Origin: Candidatus Pacearchaeota archaeon
GTDB taxonomy: Archaea > Nanobdellota > Nanobdellia > Pacearchaeales > GW2011-AR1
DNA: 56,205 nucleotides
Assembly: GCA_018303855.1 (NCBI GenBank)
Contig: JAGVXI010000009.1
Span: 1-56,205, forward strand
Direction of reading: 5' to 3'
Shown: positions 19,121-29,245 of the stretch, in pieces
How the letters are laid out: each line of letters begins with the position of its first letter
Position numbering within the stretch: the stretch's first letter is position 1
Program-made: the position numbers and the translations under genes
Notes under the pieces: generated by a model
Databases searched by the model: none
Seen by the model: the letters and a program-made list of their open reading frames with translations, nothing else
Told to the model about the DNA's origin: nothing

Positions 19121-22100
19121 AACTAGTAAGAAAAAGAATAGCAGAATTGAAATTTAGCTTGTTTAGCCCAGAGCAAATTAAGAAAATTTCTGCGGCAAAA
19201 ATTGTAACTCCTGAACTTTATGATATTGATGGTTATCCTGTGGATGGAGGATTAATGGATCTTAGATTGGGAGCTATTGACCCCGGGGTAAGATGTAGGA
19301 CATGCGGAGGAAGGTTAAAAGAATGCTTAGGGCATCCTGGAAGCATTGATTTAGCAAGGCCTGTGATGCACTTGAAGTATATTCCATTAATTGAATTATC
19401 TTTAAGATGTTTTTGCCATGAGTGTGGAAAGTTTTTGTTAAGCGATGAGAATGTAAAAAAATACGGAGCAACAGAAAGAGCAAAAAAAGCCAAGGATATT
19501 AAAAAATGTCTGCATTGCAACGCCAATCACGAAAAAGTCAAACTTGACAAACCAACAAGCTTTTTTATTGGCAAGAAAAGAATTTTTCCTACAGAAATAA
19601 GAGAAATTTTGGTTAAGATACCAAATGAAGAACTGAGAAAAATTGGTGTTAATACCACCACCTGCAGACCAGAATGGGCAATCCTAACTTCATTGCTTGT
19701 TCCTCCAGTAACAGTAAGACCAAGCATTATTCTTGAAACAGGAGAAAGGTCAGAAGATGATTTAACTCACAAACTTTCTGATATTATAAGAGCAAACCAG
19801 AGACTTTGGGAAAACTTGAATGCTGGAGCACCAGAAGTGATTATAGAAGATTTATGGGACTTACTGCAGTTTCATGTTACAACTTTTTTTGACAATACTG
19901 TCGCAAGAATCCCCCCTGCAAGACATAGGAGCGGGCAACCATTAAAAACAATAACAGAAAGAATTAAGGGCAAAGAAGGAAGAATAAGAAAAAATCTTGC
20001 TGGAAAAAGAGTAAATTATTCTGGAAGAACAGTGGTTTCTCCTGACCCATACATGGATATTAATGAAGTTGGAGTGCCATACGAAATCGCTAAAACAATC
20101 ACTGCAGCTGAAACAGTTACTGATTTGAATATTGAAAAACTTAAAAAATTAATTTTGTCTGATGAATACCCAAGTGCAAACTACATTGTCAGACCAGATG
20201 GAAAAAGAAAAAAAATAACTTCTGATTTAAAGGATGAAATAATTAATGAACTTATGCCTGGATACAAAGTTGAAAGGCATTTACAAAATGGGGATCTTGT
20301 CTTATTTAACAGGCACCCAAGCCTTCACAGGGGCAGTTTAATGGCACACTATGTGAAAGTGCTTCCAGGAAAGACATTCAGGCTACACCCTGCTGCAACT
20401 TTTCCATACAACGCAGATTACGACGGTGATGAAATGAATATCCATTCCCCCCAAACAGAAGAGGCTTTAGCTGAAGCAAAAATACTGCTTGATGTGAAAA
20501 AGAATTTAATTTCGCCAAAGAATAACACAAACTGGCTTGGATGCAAATCAGATGCAATAACTGGGAATTATTTATTGAGCATTGGAGAATTCTCAAAAGA
20601 ATACGCTGAGCAAATTTTATACAGGGCTGGAATTGAAAAGCATTTTAACAAAAAAACAGTCTCTGGGTTAGAGATTTTCTCCGGAATAATTCCTAAAATC
20701 AATTTTTCAAACAGCAGTATTAGTATTAAAGACGGCGAGATTACTAGCGGAGTGATAGATAAAACAACATTTGCTGAAGAAGATGGTGAATTAATCAAAG
20801 AACTAGACAAAAAATTTGGAGTAAATGAAACTGTTGAAACAATCCAAAAAATTTTCAGACTTGGAACTGTACACTTAACAGGAAGAGGAATAACTATCTC
20901 TGTTGAAGATTTGGATTTGGAGCAGGATGTTATTAATTCAGCTGATGAAATAATCAAAAAGGCTGAAGAACGGGCGCAGGAAATAGTGCATGCATATAAT
21001 GATGGAACACTAGAAATTATACCAGGAAAAACAAATGAAGAATCAAGGGAAATTAAGATGCTTCAGGTTTTAAATAAAGTCAGGACAGACATCGGAAAAA
21101 TAGTCCAGGAAAAATTTCCAAAGAATAATCCAGTAAGCTACATGATTAAATCAGGAGGGGGAGGAAATATCCTTAATATTACGCAAATGGCTTGCTGTGT
21201 TGGACAACAGGCATTATGGGGCAGAAGAATTGACTTAGGTTATAATGAAAGAACCCTATCATTTTTTAAGAAAGGAGATTTAACTCCAAAAGCACACGGG
21301 TTTATTAAAAGCTCGTTTATAAAAGGATTAAGACCAGATGAATTTTTCTTTGGGGCAATAACAGGAAGAGATAGCCTTATGGACACTGCATTAAGAACGC
21401 CAAAATCAGGCTATTTATACAGAAGACTGGCAAATGCCCTTCAAGATTTAAGAGTAGAATATGACGGAACAATCAGGGACAGCAATAATAAAATTATAGA
21501 ATTCAAATACGGCGATGATGGCATGGATGTTTCAAAATTGCACCTTAATGGAAAATTAGAACCCGGAGAAGCTATAGGGATTATTACTGCACAATCATTT
21601 GGAGAATCCTCCACGCAAATGGCTTTGGATGTTTTCCATTTTGCAGGTGTTCAAGAAATGCAGATTACCCAGGGATTGCCAAGGTTAATTGAAATTTTTG
21701 ACGCCAAAAAAAAGCCATCGTCTCCAAAGATGGAAATTTATCTTGAACCAAGCTATAATAATGAAAAAGAGGCCAAAATTCTTGCTGAAAAAATAAAAGA
21801 GGCAACAGTAAAAGATATTGCTTCTGAAATCTCCCTGGATTTTTCAAATAAAAAAATTGAAATTAAGATTGATGAACATGCATTGAAATTAATACATACA
21901 TCCATGAAAAAAGTTATAGAAAGACTTAATGATGCTGGCTACAAAGTAAGGGAAAAGTCAGATGGAATTAGCCTTAATGCCTCTGAATTTGATTTTAAGG
22001 ATATGTACAAGCTTAAAGAAAAATTGAAAAGGGTGATTATTTCTGGGATAAAAGGCATAAAACAGATTTTAATCGTAAAGAGGGAAAGAGATTTTGTAAT

Positions 22101-22599
22101 CATAACCCTTGGAACAAATATGAAAGATATTTTAGGGCTAAAAGAAGTTAATAAAAACAAAACAATCTCAAATGATTTATACGAGATAGTTGAAGTTTTA
22201 GGAATAGAGGCTGGGCGGCAGATAATCATAAATGAGATACAAAATGTTCTTCAAACTCAGGGGCTTGATATTGATATAAGGCATTTAAAGCTTGTAGCAG
22301 ATGCTATGTCTAACACTGGGGAGATTAAGGGAGTTACAAGGATGGGAATAGTCAGCCAAAAATCTTCGGTTTTGGCAAGGGCAAGTTTTGAAACTCCTGA
22401 TAAACAATTTGTTAATTCTACAATTAAAGGCATAAGGGACAAATTAAGCAGCGTGATTGAAAATATTATTTTAAATCAGCCAGTTCCGATTGGTACGGGC
22501 TTGCCTGGATTGCTTGTAAAGGTTATAGGTCCACTTAAAAAAGCAGAGAGTGAATTAAAGACAGCCACCCAAAAAGTCGTTGAAAAAGCAAATAGATAA
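19117..22599 (+). CDS. rpoA: RNA polymerase subunit A, fused A'/A''
   Basis: YNADYDGDEMNIHSPQ (NADFDGD-type) and A''-type EAGRQIIINEIQNVLQTQGLDIDIRHLKLVADAMSNTGEIKGVTRMGI in one ORF. Confidence 0.97.
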   Translation: MKLVRKRIAELKFSLFSPEQIKKISAAKIVTPELYDIDGYPVDGGLMDLRLGAIDPGVRCRTCGGRLKECLGHPGSIDLARPVMHLKYIPLIELSLRCFCHECGKFLLSDENVKKYGATERAKKAKDIKKCLHCNANHEKVKLDKPTSFFIGKKRIFPTEIREILVKIPNEELRKIGVNTTTCRPEWAILTSLLVPPVTVRPSIILETGERSEDDLTHKLSDIIRANQRLWENLNAGAPEVIIEDLWDLLQFHVTTFFDNTVARIPPARHRSGQPLKTITERIKGKEGRIRKNLAGKRVNYSGRTVVSPDPYMDINEVGVPYEIAKTITAAETVTDLNIEKLKKLILSDEYPSANYIVRPDGKRKKITSDLKDEIINELMPGYKVERHLQNGDLVLFNRHPSLHRGSLMAHYVKVLPGKTFRLHPAATFPYNADYDGDEMNIHSPQTEEALAEAKILLDVKKNLISPKNNTNWLGCKSDAITGNYLLSIGEFSKEYAEQILYRAGIEKHFNKKTVSGLEIFSGIIPKINFSNSSISIKDGEITSGVIDKTTFAEEDGELIKELDKKFGVNETVETIQKIFRLGTVHLTGRGITISVEDLDLEQDVINSADEIIKKAEERAQEIVHAYNDGTLEIIPGKTNEESREIKMLQVLNKVRTDIGKIVQEKFPKNNPVSYMIKSGGGGNILNITQMACCVGQQALWGRRIDLGYNERTLSFFKKGDLTPKAHGFIKSSFIKGLRPDEFFFGAITGRDSLMDTALRTPKSGYLYRRLANALQDLRVEYDGTIRDSNNKIIEFKYGDDGMDVSKLHLNGKLEPGEAIGIITAQSFGESSTQMALDVFHFAGVQEMQITQGLPRLIEIFDAKKKPSSPKMEIYLEPSYNNEKEAKILAEKIKEATVKDIASEISLDFSNKKIEIKIDEHALKLIHTSMKKVIERLNDAGYKVREKSDGISLNASEFDFKDMYKLKEKLKRVIISGIKGIKQILIVKRERDFVIITLGTNMKDILGLKEVNKNKTISNDLYEIVEVLGIEAGRQIIINEIQNVLQTQGLDIDIRHLKLVADAMSNTGEIKGVTRMGIVSQKSSVLARASFETPDKQFVNSTIKGIRDKLSSVIENIILNQPVPIGTGLPGLLVKVIGPLKKAESELKTATQKVVEKANR

Positions 22600-22714
22600 C
22601 AACTTTTTGTAATAGGATGGTATATTTAATACTGAGATGCAACAACTTGTATATGCAATATAACTTTTTAATACATAACAATTAAAGATAACTCCAAAGT
22701 TTAATCAATTTATC

Positions 22715-22833
22715 AAAAAGTCCTTGTGTTTTACCACACCTTAAAAGGTGTGGTTTGTTTGGACTTTTGGATGCTCAAGATTGCATTCATCCATGCTCTA
22801 AAGAGCATGGTTTTCTGCATTGGCAATCTTGAC
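22715..22833 (+). repeat. Structured repeat copy 3
   Basis: aaaagtcc/ggactttt enclosing accacacctt/aaggtgtggt; tcaagattgc/gcaatcttga enclosing ccatgct/agcatgg. Confidence 0.78.
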
Positions 22834-22996
22834 ATAATAAATCAAACAAAAATGTTTAAATATCCATTGTTTCTCTCATTTTCAATTCAAGAAAAATAAA
22901 TAAAGTTAAAAATAAGGTGATGACTAAACTATAAATGTAAAATGTTAAATAAGGTTGAGGATGTTATCAATTAACAGAATAAATCAGTAAAACAAG

Positions 22997-23413
22997 ATGA
23001 CAAGCACATTAGATATGCAGCATATGAGGTACATTAATCTATTTGAAAAATTTTCAAATATTAGTACAAGGCACTGTTTTGATTATAATGATGCGATAAC
23101 ATTCGCTGTTCCTAAACATCTTGTTTCAAAAGCAATCGGAAAAAATGGGGTTAATGTAAAAAAATTAAATGAAATTCTTGGCAGGAAAATAAAAATTATT
23201 CCTGTTCCTGAAGACATAAACGATGTCAAAGAGTTTCTTGGAGCAATTGTCAGCCCTGTTCATTTTAAGGATTTACAAACAAATGATAATGAGATAATTA
23301 TTAATGCAGGTGCTGAAAGCAAAGCAGCCCTTATTGGAAGGAATAGGAGGAGGCTGATTGAACTGCAGAAAATTGCCAAAGCTTATTTTGGAAAAGAATT
23401 GAGGATTGTTTGA
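22997..23413 (+). CDS. nusA: NusA-like KH-domain transcription factor
   Basis: Position after rpoA; KAIGKNGVNVKKLNEILGRKIKII and AALIGRNRRRLIELQKIAKAYFG KH motifs. Confidence 0.92.
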   Translation: MTSTLDMQHMRYINLFEKFSNISTRHCFDYNDAITFAVPKHLVSKAIGKNGVNVKKLNEILGRKIKIIPVPEDINDVKEFLGAIVSPVHFKDLQTNDNEIIINAGAESKAALIGRNRRRLIELQKIAKAYFGKELRIV

Positions 23414-23419
23414 AAACAT

Positions 23420-23977
23420 ATGATAAACGGAAAAACCGTAATTGCTGAAGTGAAAACACAGTCTCCTTTTTTGTTTAGTTCTCCTAAAAGTTGGAATGAA
23501 CTATTTGATATTGCTAATAATTTTGGGGATATAATTTCTATACATACAGATAGTTGTTGGGGTGGAAGTTTTAATCTACTAAAAAAAGCAAGGAAATTAA
23601 CTAAAAAACCCATACTTGCGAAAGGACTTCATAAAAATAACTCTGAAATTGAAAAATCTATTGAACTTGGTGCTGACTTGGTTTTAGTTGTGGGGAGATT
23701 ACCACATATTCACAAAGAAAAATGTTTAATTGAACCATTAAATCTTAAGGAACTTAAAAGAATTCCAGAAGATTTTAAAGTGGTTTGGAATTCCAGAGAT
23801 TTATCCAATGGAAAGATGAAAAAAGAAACTTTTAAAGATGCAAGAAAAATCTGGAAAGGATGATTATGCCAAGCCGGTAACATTAACTCAATTAAGGATA
23901 TAGAAAAAGATGCAAATGCCATACTTGTTGGTAGCAACCTAATAAATTTTATAGAAAGCTGTAAGAAACCTTTTTAA
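23420..23977 (+). pseudogene. TrpC-like (beta/alpha)8 protein interrupted by an in-frame TGA
   Basis: VIAEVKTQSPFLFSSPKSW...IWKG[TGA 23861-23863]LCQAGNINSIKDIEKDANAILVGSNLINFIESCKKPF*; homology-like C-terminus continues in the same frame. Confidence 0.65.
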
Positions 23978-24076
23978 ACTAACTTCCTCCATTAACATTT
24001 AACAAAGCTGGTCAGTTAAGTTTAAAAACATACTTAAGATTTTTAATATACACCTGATTATTTAATATAAGTAAAA

Positions 24077-24499
24077 ATGGGACTGAAAAACGCAAAAAAA
24101 TTAATTAAGGATAGGAAAAAGTTCAGATGGAAAGACAGGCATTATATAGTTAAAACTCTGAATTTATATGCAAAATCTGACCCACTGGAAGGAGCTAATC
24201 AGGCAAAGGGCATTGTACTTAAAAAAATCCAAAAAGAAGCTAAACAACCAAATTCTGCAATGAGAAAATGCTGTAAAATTCAGCTTATTAAAAACGCAAA
24301 GCAAGTTACTGCATTTATCCCTGGAAATCTCGCACAAAGATTTATCGATGAGCATGATGAAGTTATGATTGAAAGAATTGGCGGGAAGCAGGGAAGAAGC
24401 AAAGGCGATATTCCTGGCGTTAGATTCAAGGTAATTAAAGTAAATGACCAGCCATTAGACAGATTATGGATGGGCAAGATTGAGAAAGGTAGACGTTGA
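24077..24499 (+). CDS. rpsL: 30S ribosomal protein S12 (uS12)
   Basis: [17 protein letters not shown] and [22 protein letters not shown]. Confidence 0.97.
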   Translation: MGLKNAKKLIKDRKKFRWKDRHYIVKTLNLYAKSDPLEGANQAKGIVLKKIQKEAKQPNSAMRKCCKIQLIKNAKQVTAFIPGNLAQRFIDEHDEVMIERIGGKQGRSKGDIPGVRFKVIKVNDQPLDRLWMGKIEKGRR

Positions 24500-24552
24500 A
24501 AATGAAACATTTTCAAGCATGTAAATTTCAGAGGAAATTCAAATAAGGTAAA

Positions 24553-25020
24553 ATGGGAGAAGAAACACTTTTGACAAGAGAAATGAACCTCCTACATAGT
24601 TTGTATAATCATTTAGTCATAGATAAAAAAACCCCTGGAATGTTTAGAGAAATTTACTATAACGGAGTCACCAACAATCAATGGGATTTTGACAGTGTAG
24701 CTGGTTTAGAGAAAAAATCATTAGTTAGCGTTAGTAAAACTTTAATACAGGCGGGAATTGTTTGCTTAGATTTAACAGAACAGGGAATTAAACACGCAGA
24801 AGAAAAAGCTATTTTAACTGAAGAAATAAAAGGATTATTGCAAAGAATTACTAAAAGTTTTATAGGAGCAGTAGATGATGAGGTAACAGTTTCTTTAATT
24901 AAAAATAAAATAGGGTGTAATATAAAGATGGATACACCTTTTGGAGTGCATTATCTTTTCCCAGAAATGACTGATGAAAAAAAAGCAACAGATAAATATA
25001 ACACTTTAACAAAAAAATAA
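24553..25020 (+). CDS. Hypothetical protein between S12 and S7
   Basis: 155-aa ORF; spacing and orientation match the operon. Confidence 0.65.
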   Translation: MGEETLLTREMNLLHSLYNHLVIDKKTPGMFREIYYNGVTNNQWDFDSVAGLEKKSLVSVSKTLIQAGIVCLDLTEQGIKHAEEKAILTEEIKGLLQRITKSFIGAVDDEVTVSLIKNKIGCNIKMDTPFGVHYLFPEMTDEKKATDKYNTLTKK

Positions 25021-25021
25021 A

Positions 25022-25669
25022 ATGCCAGAGCAAGAACAAATAAAGCAAGAGCAAGCAAAGCAAAAAGAAGAAAGCAAAAAATTCAAAATCTTTGATTTAT
25101 ATAATTTAGAAGAAGTTGGAGTAGAAGACTCTGGATTAAAGAGTGTTATAAATTTAGAGCCAAAACTTGTCCTTAAAAGCCAGGGCAGAAATGTTGGAAA
25201 ACACGGGCAGTTAAAAGTAAATGTTGTTGAAAGACTGATAAACAGACTTGCTGTTGCGGGACACAGGGGAAAAAAGCACAAAATTATGTTTGGACATGTA
25301 ACAGGCAAGTACAGCAAAAACACAAAAATTATTCTTGATGCATTTGCAATAATTGAACAAAAAACAAAACAAAATCCTGTTCAGGTTTTTATTAAAGCCA
25401 TAGAAAATTCTGCACCAAGAGATGAAATTACTGTTATTGAATATGGGGGAGCAAGATATCCTCAAGCTGTTGATGTCTCGCCATTGCGAAGGGTAAATCT
25501 TGCTTTAAGGCATCTGATTAACGGGGCAAGCGACAAGGCTTTTGGAAAAAAGAAAAATATAACTCAGGCTCTTGCAGAAGAAATAATGCTGGCTGCTGAA
25601 AATAACAGCGAGAGTTTTGCGATTAAAAAAAGAAATGAGATGGAAAAACAGGCAGATAGTGCGAGGTAG
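25022..25669 (+). CDS. rpsG: 30S ribosomal protein S7 (uS7)
   Basis: ENSAPRDEITVIEYGGARYPQAVDVSPLRRVNLALRHLINGA. Confidence 0.96.
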   Translation: MPEQEQIKQEQAKQKEESKKFKIFDLYNLEEVGVEDSGLKSVINLEPKLVLKSQGRNVGKHGQLKVNVVERLINRLAVAGHRGKKHKIMFGHVTGKYSKNTKIILDAFAIIEQKTKQNPVQVFIKAIENSAPRDEITVIEYGGARYPQAVDVSPLRRVNLALRHLINGASDKAFGKKKNITQALAEEIMLAAENNSESFAIKKRNEMEKQADSAR

Positions 25670-25733
25670 GCGGGCGGGAAGTGTATTATAGATTATATAA
25701 AACCTTTTAAAGCGACTTATAAATAAAAAGGAT

Positions 25734-26378
25734 ATGCGGGAGAGTATTGTTAGGTCATTAAAAAAAGCAGCACATGTTGCAACTTTTGCTGTAGGGATAT
25801 CTTTCTTATCAGGATGTGCAACCCAAAATTATTATGCCGGCAGAGTAGAAGCTCTTTCAGATCAAGCCGGGAGCTTCCCCCATGAAAAGATAACTGCTAC
25901 TCATGGAAATATGGCTTATGAGTTAAGTGAGGGGGTTACTAGACATGAATGTTCCCTTGATGAATATTATATTAATTTAGTATGCACACCAAAAGAAGGC
26001 CCTATAATCACTTTTCGCGATTATCGTTATGATGGAATTAAGAAAAAACTGCTTGATTCTAGGGGTGGTGTTATAGTTGAAGACGCAATAACAATTGGAT
26101 TAGATGAGTATAAACTTGTAGATTTTGTCCCTGATTTGCGAGAAAAACTAATAGACTTATATATTAAAGGACTTAAGGCTAGCATTCCGAAAATGGAATA
26201 CTATGTTCAACAAGTATCAGATAGAAAAGAGGCTGAGAGAAGAGTATGGGAAGATAGAAGAATAATGATGAAACAGGAAAGACAAAGACTATTCGCACAA
26301 GAGTATAGAGCATTGATGCAACAAGACGAAGAAATTCAGCATTCAATTGAGCAGGTATTATTACAAACTGAAGATTAA
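25734..26378 (+). CDS. Putative lipoprotein
   Basis: VATFAVGISFLSGCATQ lipobox-like signal. Confidence 0.6.
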   Translation: MRESIVRSLKKAAHVATFAVGISFLSGCATQNYYAGRVEALSDQAGSFPHEKITATHGNMAYELSEGVTRHECSLDEYYINLVCTPKEGPIITFRDYRYDGIKKKLLDSRGGVIVEDAITIGLDEYKLVDFVPDLREKLIDLYIKGLKASIPKMEYYVQQVSDRKEAERRVWEDRRIMMKQERQRLFAQEYRALMQQDEEIQHSIEQVLLQTED

Positions 26379-26390
26379 ACAATAAAAATT

Positions 26391-26410
26391 AACCAACAGC
26401 TTTTTAAACC
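26391..26410 (+). promoter_or_regulatory. Promoter-like element aaccaacagctttttaaacc
   Basis: 18-bp core identical to 26926-26943; each ~35-40 nt before an ATG; TATA-like tttttaaa. Confidence 0.55.
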
Positions 26411-26440
26411 AATTCTTCAATTAATTATCAGTGAATAAAA

Positions 26441-26731
26441 ATGCCGGAAGCGAAAATTTTTGACATTGAAAAATTAAAAGAAAGAAAAATGACTAGACTT
26501 GTGGATGTATATAGGAAAAGAAGTGGAGAGGCAGAAGTGATAGATTTTAATAAATTAAAAAGGTACATGATTAATGGGCGTTATCGTGGAGAAGATCATA
26601 TTCTAGATGTTAAATCAAAAGAATATATTGCTCAAGACCAACACCAAGCAGTTGAATTTGCAAGACAAGATAATTTGAGAAATTTAATAGGAGTTGTAGA
26701 AATTAAAAAAAAGAGCAGATGGTTTGATTAA
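26441..26731 (+). CDS. Hypothetical protein
   Basis: 96-aa ORF behind a promoter-like element. Confidence 0.55.
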   Translation: MPEAKIFDIEKLKERKMTRLVDVYRKRSGEAEVIDFNKLKRYMINGRYRGEDHILDVKSKEYIAQDQHQAVEFARQDNLRNLIGVVEIKKKSRWFD

Positions 26732-26925
26732 TATCATTACAGAATTTTTATTTTAAGTGACAACCTTATTGATTTTTATGTAAATGATAATAATACTGCT
26801 CATCCGAACATAGCTGATAATCATTGATTATAATCCTTCGAATAATGAATAATCCACACAATTTATCTACAAACTAAAGCGGATGATTTCCTGCTGGACG
26901 TTTAATATAAACAGCCCACTTGAAT

Positions 26926-26943
26926 AACCAACAGCTTTTTAAA
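26926..26943 (+). promoter_or_regulatory. Promoter-like element for EF-2
   Basis: aaccaacagctttttaaa, identical to upstream copy. Confidence 0.55.
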
Positions 26944-26979
26944 TAAACCTCTCGATTATTTTACGTTTAGAGCTAAAAA

Positions 26980-29169
26980 ATGGCAGAAAAAGAAACACAA
27001 TTCAAAAAAATCCAGAGAATAAGCAATGAAAAGAAGAATATAAGAAATATAGCTACAAGTGCGCATATTCACCACGGCAAGACTGCTTTAACCGACAATT
27101 TGCTTGCAGCTTCTGGGCATATGGCGGCAAAATCAGCTGGAGATTTAGAAGCAGGAATGGCAACATGGCAGCATACAGATGAACAAGAAAGATTGATGAC
27201 AGTTGATGCTGCAAATGTAAGCATGGTTCATGAGTATCATGGAGAAGAATATTTAATAAATTTAATTGATACCCCGGGACATGTCGATTTTTCTGGCAAT
27301 GTTACAAGGGCAATGAGAGCAATTGATGGAACAATAGTCCTTGTATGTGCTGTTGAAGGAATTATGCCGCAAACAGAAACCGTAATTAAACAGGCATTAA
27401 GAGAAAGAGTCAAGCCAGTTTTATTTATAAACAAAGTTGACAGGCTTATAAAAGAATTAAAACTAACACCTGAACAGATGCAGCAGAGATTCATAAAAAT
27501 ATTTCATGAATTTAACGAATTAATAAAAAAAATTGCTGAAAAAGATTTCAAGGAAAAATGGCTTGTTGACATAAAAGATGGCAGTGTTGCTTTTGGTTCG
27601 GCAAGAGATAATTGGGCTTTATCTGTTCCTTTTATGCAAAAAAAAGGGATTACATTTAGAGACATATTTAAGATTTATGAAATGTCAGAAAGTGAAAGAA
27701 AAGACTGGTGCTGGAAAAATGCTCCCTTATATGAAATTCTTTTAAACATGGCTGTAAAACATCTGCCAAACCCGCTAGAAGCGCAGAAATACAGAATCCC
27801 AAAAATATGGCATGGTGACTTGGAAAGTGACTTTGGAAAATCCTTATTAAGCTGTGATTCTAAAGGAAAAGTTGCTTTTGTAATAACAAGGATTGTCATT
27901 GACCCCCGTTCAGGAAAGGAAATTTCCGCTGGCAGACTTTTTTCAGGAACAATAAGAAATGGAATAGAAGCTTATCTTAACCTTGCAAAACAAAGACAAA
28001 AAGTACAGCAGATTTTTATTTACAATGGAGTAAAGCCAGAGCAAATTGAAGAAATTTCTGCCGGCAATGTTATTGCTATCTCTGGAGTTACAGGAGAAGC
28101 AGGAGAAACAATAACTATTGAACCCGAAACACCTTTTGAAGAATTAAAGCATATTTTTGAACCAGTAATTACCAAGGCTATAGAGGTAAAAAAAGTAGCT
28201 GACTTGCCAAAGCTTGTTGATATATTAAAGAAAGTTGCAAAAGAAGATCCTAGCATAAAAGTAGAGATTAATGAACAAACAGGGGAAAGCTTAATTTCTG
28301 GGATGGGTGAATTGCATTTGGAAATTATTGAAAACAGGATTGTTACTGAAAAAGGCTTGGATGTAAAAACATCTGCGCCAATAGTGGTTTATCGTGAAAC
28401 AGTAATAAAAGAAGGAAAAGAAGTTGAGGGAAGATCACCAAATAAGCACAATAGTTTTTATATGATGGTCGAACCTTTAGAGGACAATATTTATGAAGCA
28501 ATAAAATCTGGAGAATTGCCAGAAGGAAGATTAAAAAAAAGGAATCCAATAGTTACAGAGGTTTTAAGCGGATTTGATTGGAGTGGAGATCAAATAAAAG
28601 AAGTCAAGGAGATTTATCGGGGGAATATGTTCCTTGATCAAACACGGGGAGAAGTCCATATTGGAGAGGTAATGGATATGGTTTTAGATGCTTTTGAGAT
28701 GGTAATGAATCAAGGGCCTTTGGCAAGAGAGCCTTGCATGAAATTGAAAGTCAGTCTTGTTGATATAAAGCTCCATGAAGATGCTATCCACAGAGGACCA
28801 GCGCAAATTTATCCTGCAGTAAGAGAAGCTATCAAAGAGTCAATGAAAGGAGCAACTCCTGCAATGTTTGAGCCTGTGCAGGTGTATATACTTGAATGCC
28901 CAACAGAATTTTTAGGAGCGATGAGCAAATTAGTATCAAGTAAAAGAGGACAGCTTCTTGATGTTATTCAGGAAGAAGCAGGAGCCACAATAAAAGCAAA
29001 ACTTCCTGTTGCAGAAATGATTGGATGGAGCAGTGATTTAAGAAGTGCAACAGAGGGACGTGGAGTTTCTTCTCTAAGTGACCAGTTATTTGAGCCAGCA
29101 CCTCGCGACTTACAGCAAGATGTAATTAGAAAAATAAGAAGCAGGAAGGGGCTGGCAGAGAATCAGTAA
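26980..29169 (+). CDS. fusA: Translation elongation factor 2
   Basis: AHIHHGKTALTDNLL, DTPGHVDF, NKVDR, HEDAIHRGPAQIYPAVR. Confidence 0.98.
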   Translation: MAEKETQFKKIQRISNEKKNIRNIATSAHIHHGKTALTDNLLAASGHMAAKSAGDLEAGMATWQHTDEQERLMTVDAANVSMVHEYHGEEYLINLIDTPGHVDFSGNVTRAMRAIDGTIVLVCAVEGIMPQTETVIKQALRERVKPVLFINKVDRLIKELKLTPEQMQQRFIKIFHEFNELIKKIAEKDFKEKWLVDIKDGSVAFGSARDNWALSVPFMQKKGITFRDIFKIYEMSESERKDWCWKNAPLYEILLNMAVKHLPNPLEAQKYRIPKIWHGDLESDFGKSLLSCDSKGKVAFVITRIVIDPRSGKEISAGRLFSGTIRNGIEAYLNLAKQRQKVQQIFIYNGVKPEQIEEISAGNVIAISGVTGEAGETITIEPETPFEELKHIFEPVITKAIEVKKVADLPKLVDILKKVAKEDPSIKVEINEQTGESLISGMGELHLEIIENRIVTEKGLDVKTSAPIVVYRETVIKEGKEVEGRSPNKHNSFYMMVEPLEDNIYEAIKSGELPEGRLKKRNPIVTEVLSGFDWSGDQIKEVKEIYRGNMFLDQTRGEVHIGEVMDMVLDAFEMVMNQGPLAREPCMKLKVSLVDIKLHEDAIHRGPAQIYPAVREAIKESMKGATPAMFEPVQVYILECPTEFLGAMSKLVSSKRGQLLDVIQEEAGATIKAKLPVAEMIGWSSDLRSATEGRGVSSLSDQLFEPAPRDLQQDVIRKIRSRKGLAENQ

Positions 29170-29245
29170 AGTTAAATTGAAAGCGGTGGTTCTCAGTACA
29201 ATAATTTTTAAGTTAGTTGGAATTAATTGAGGTGAGTAATAAAAA

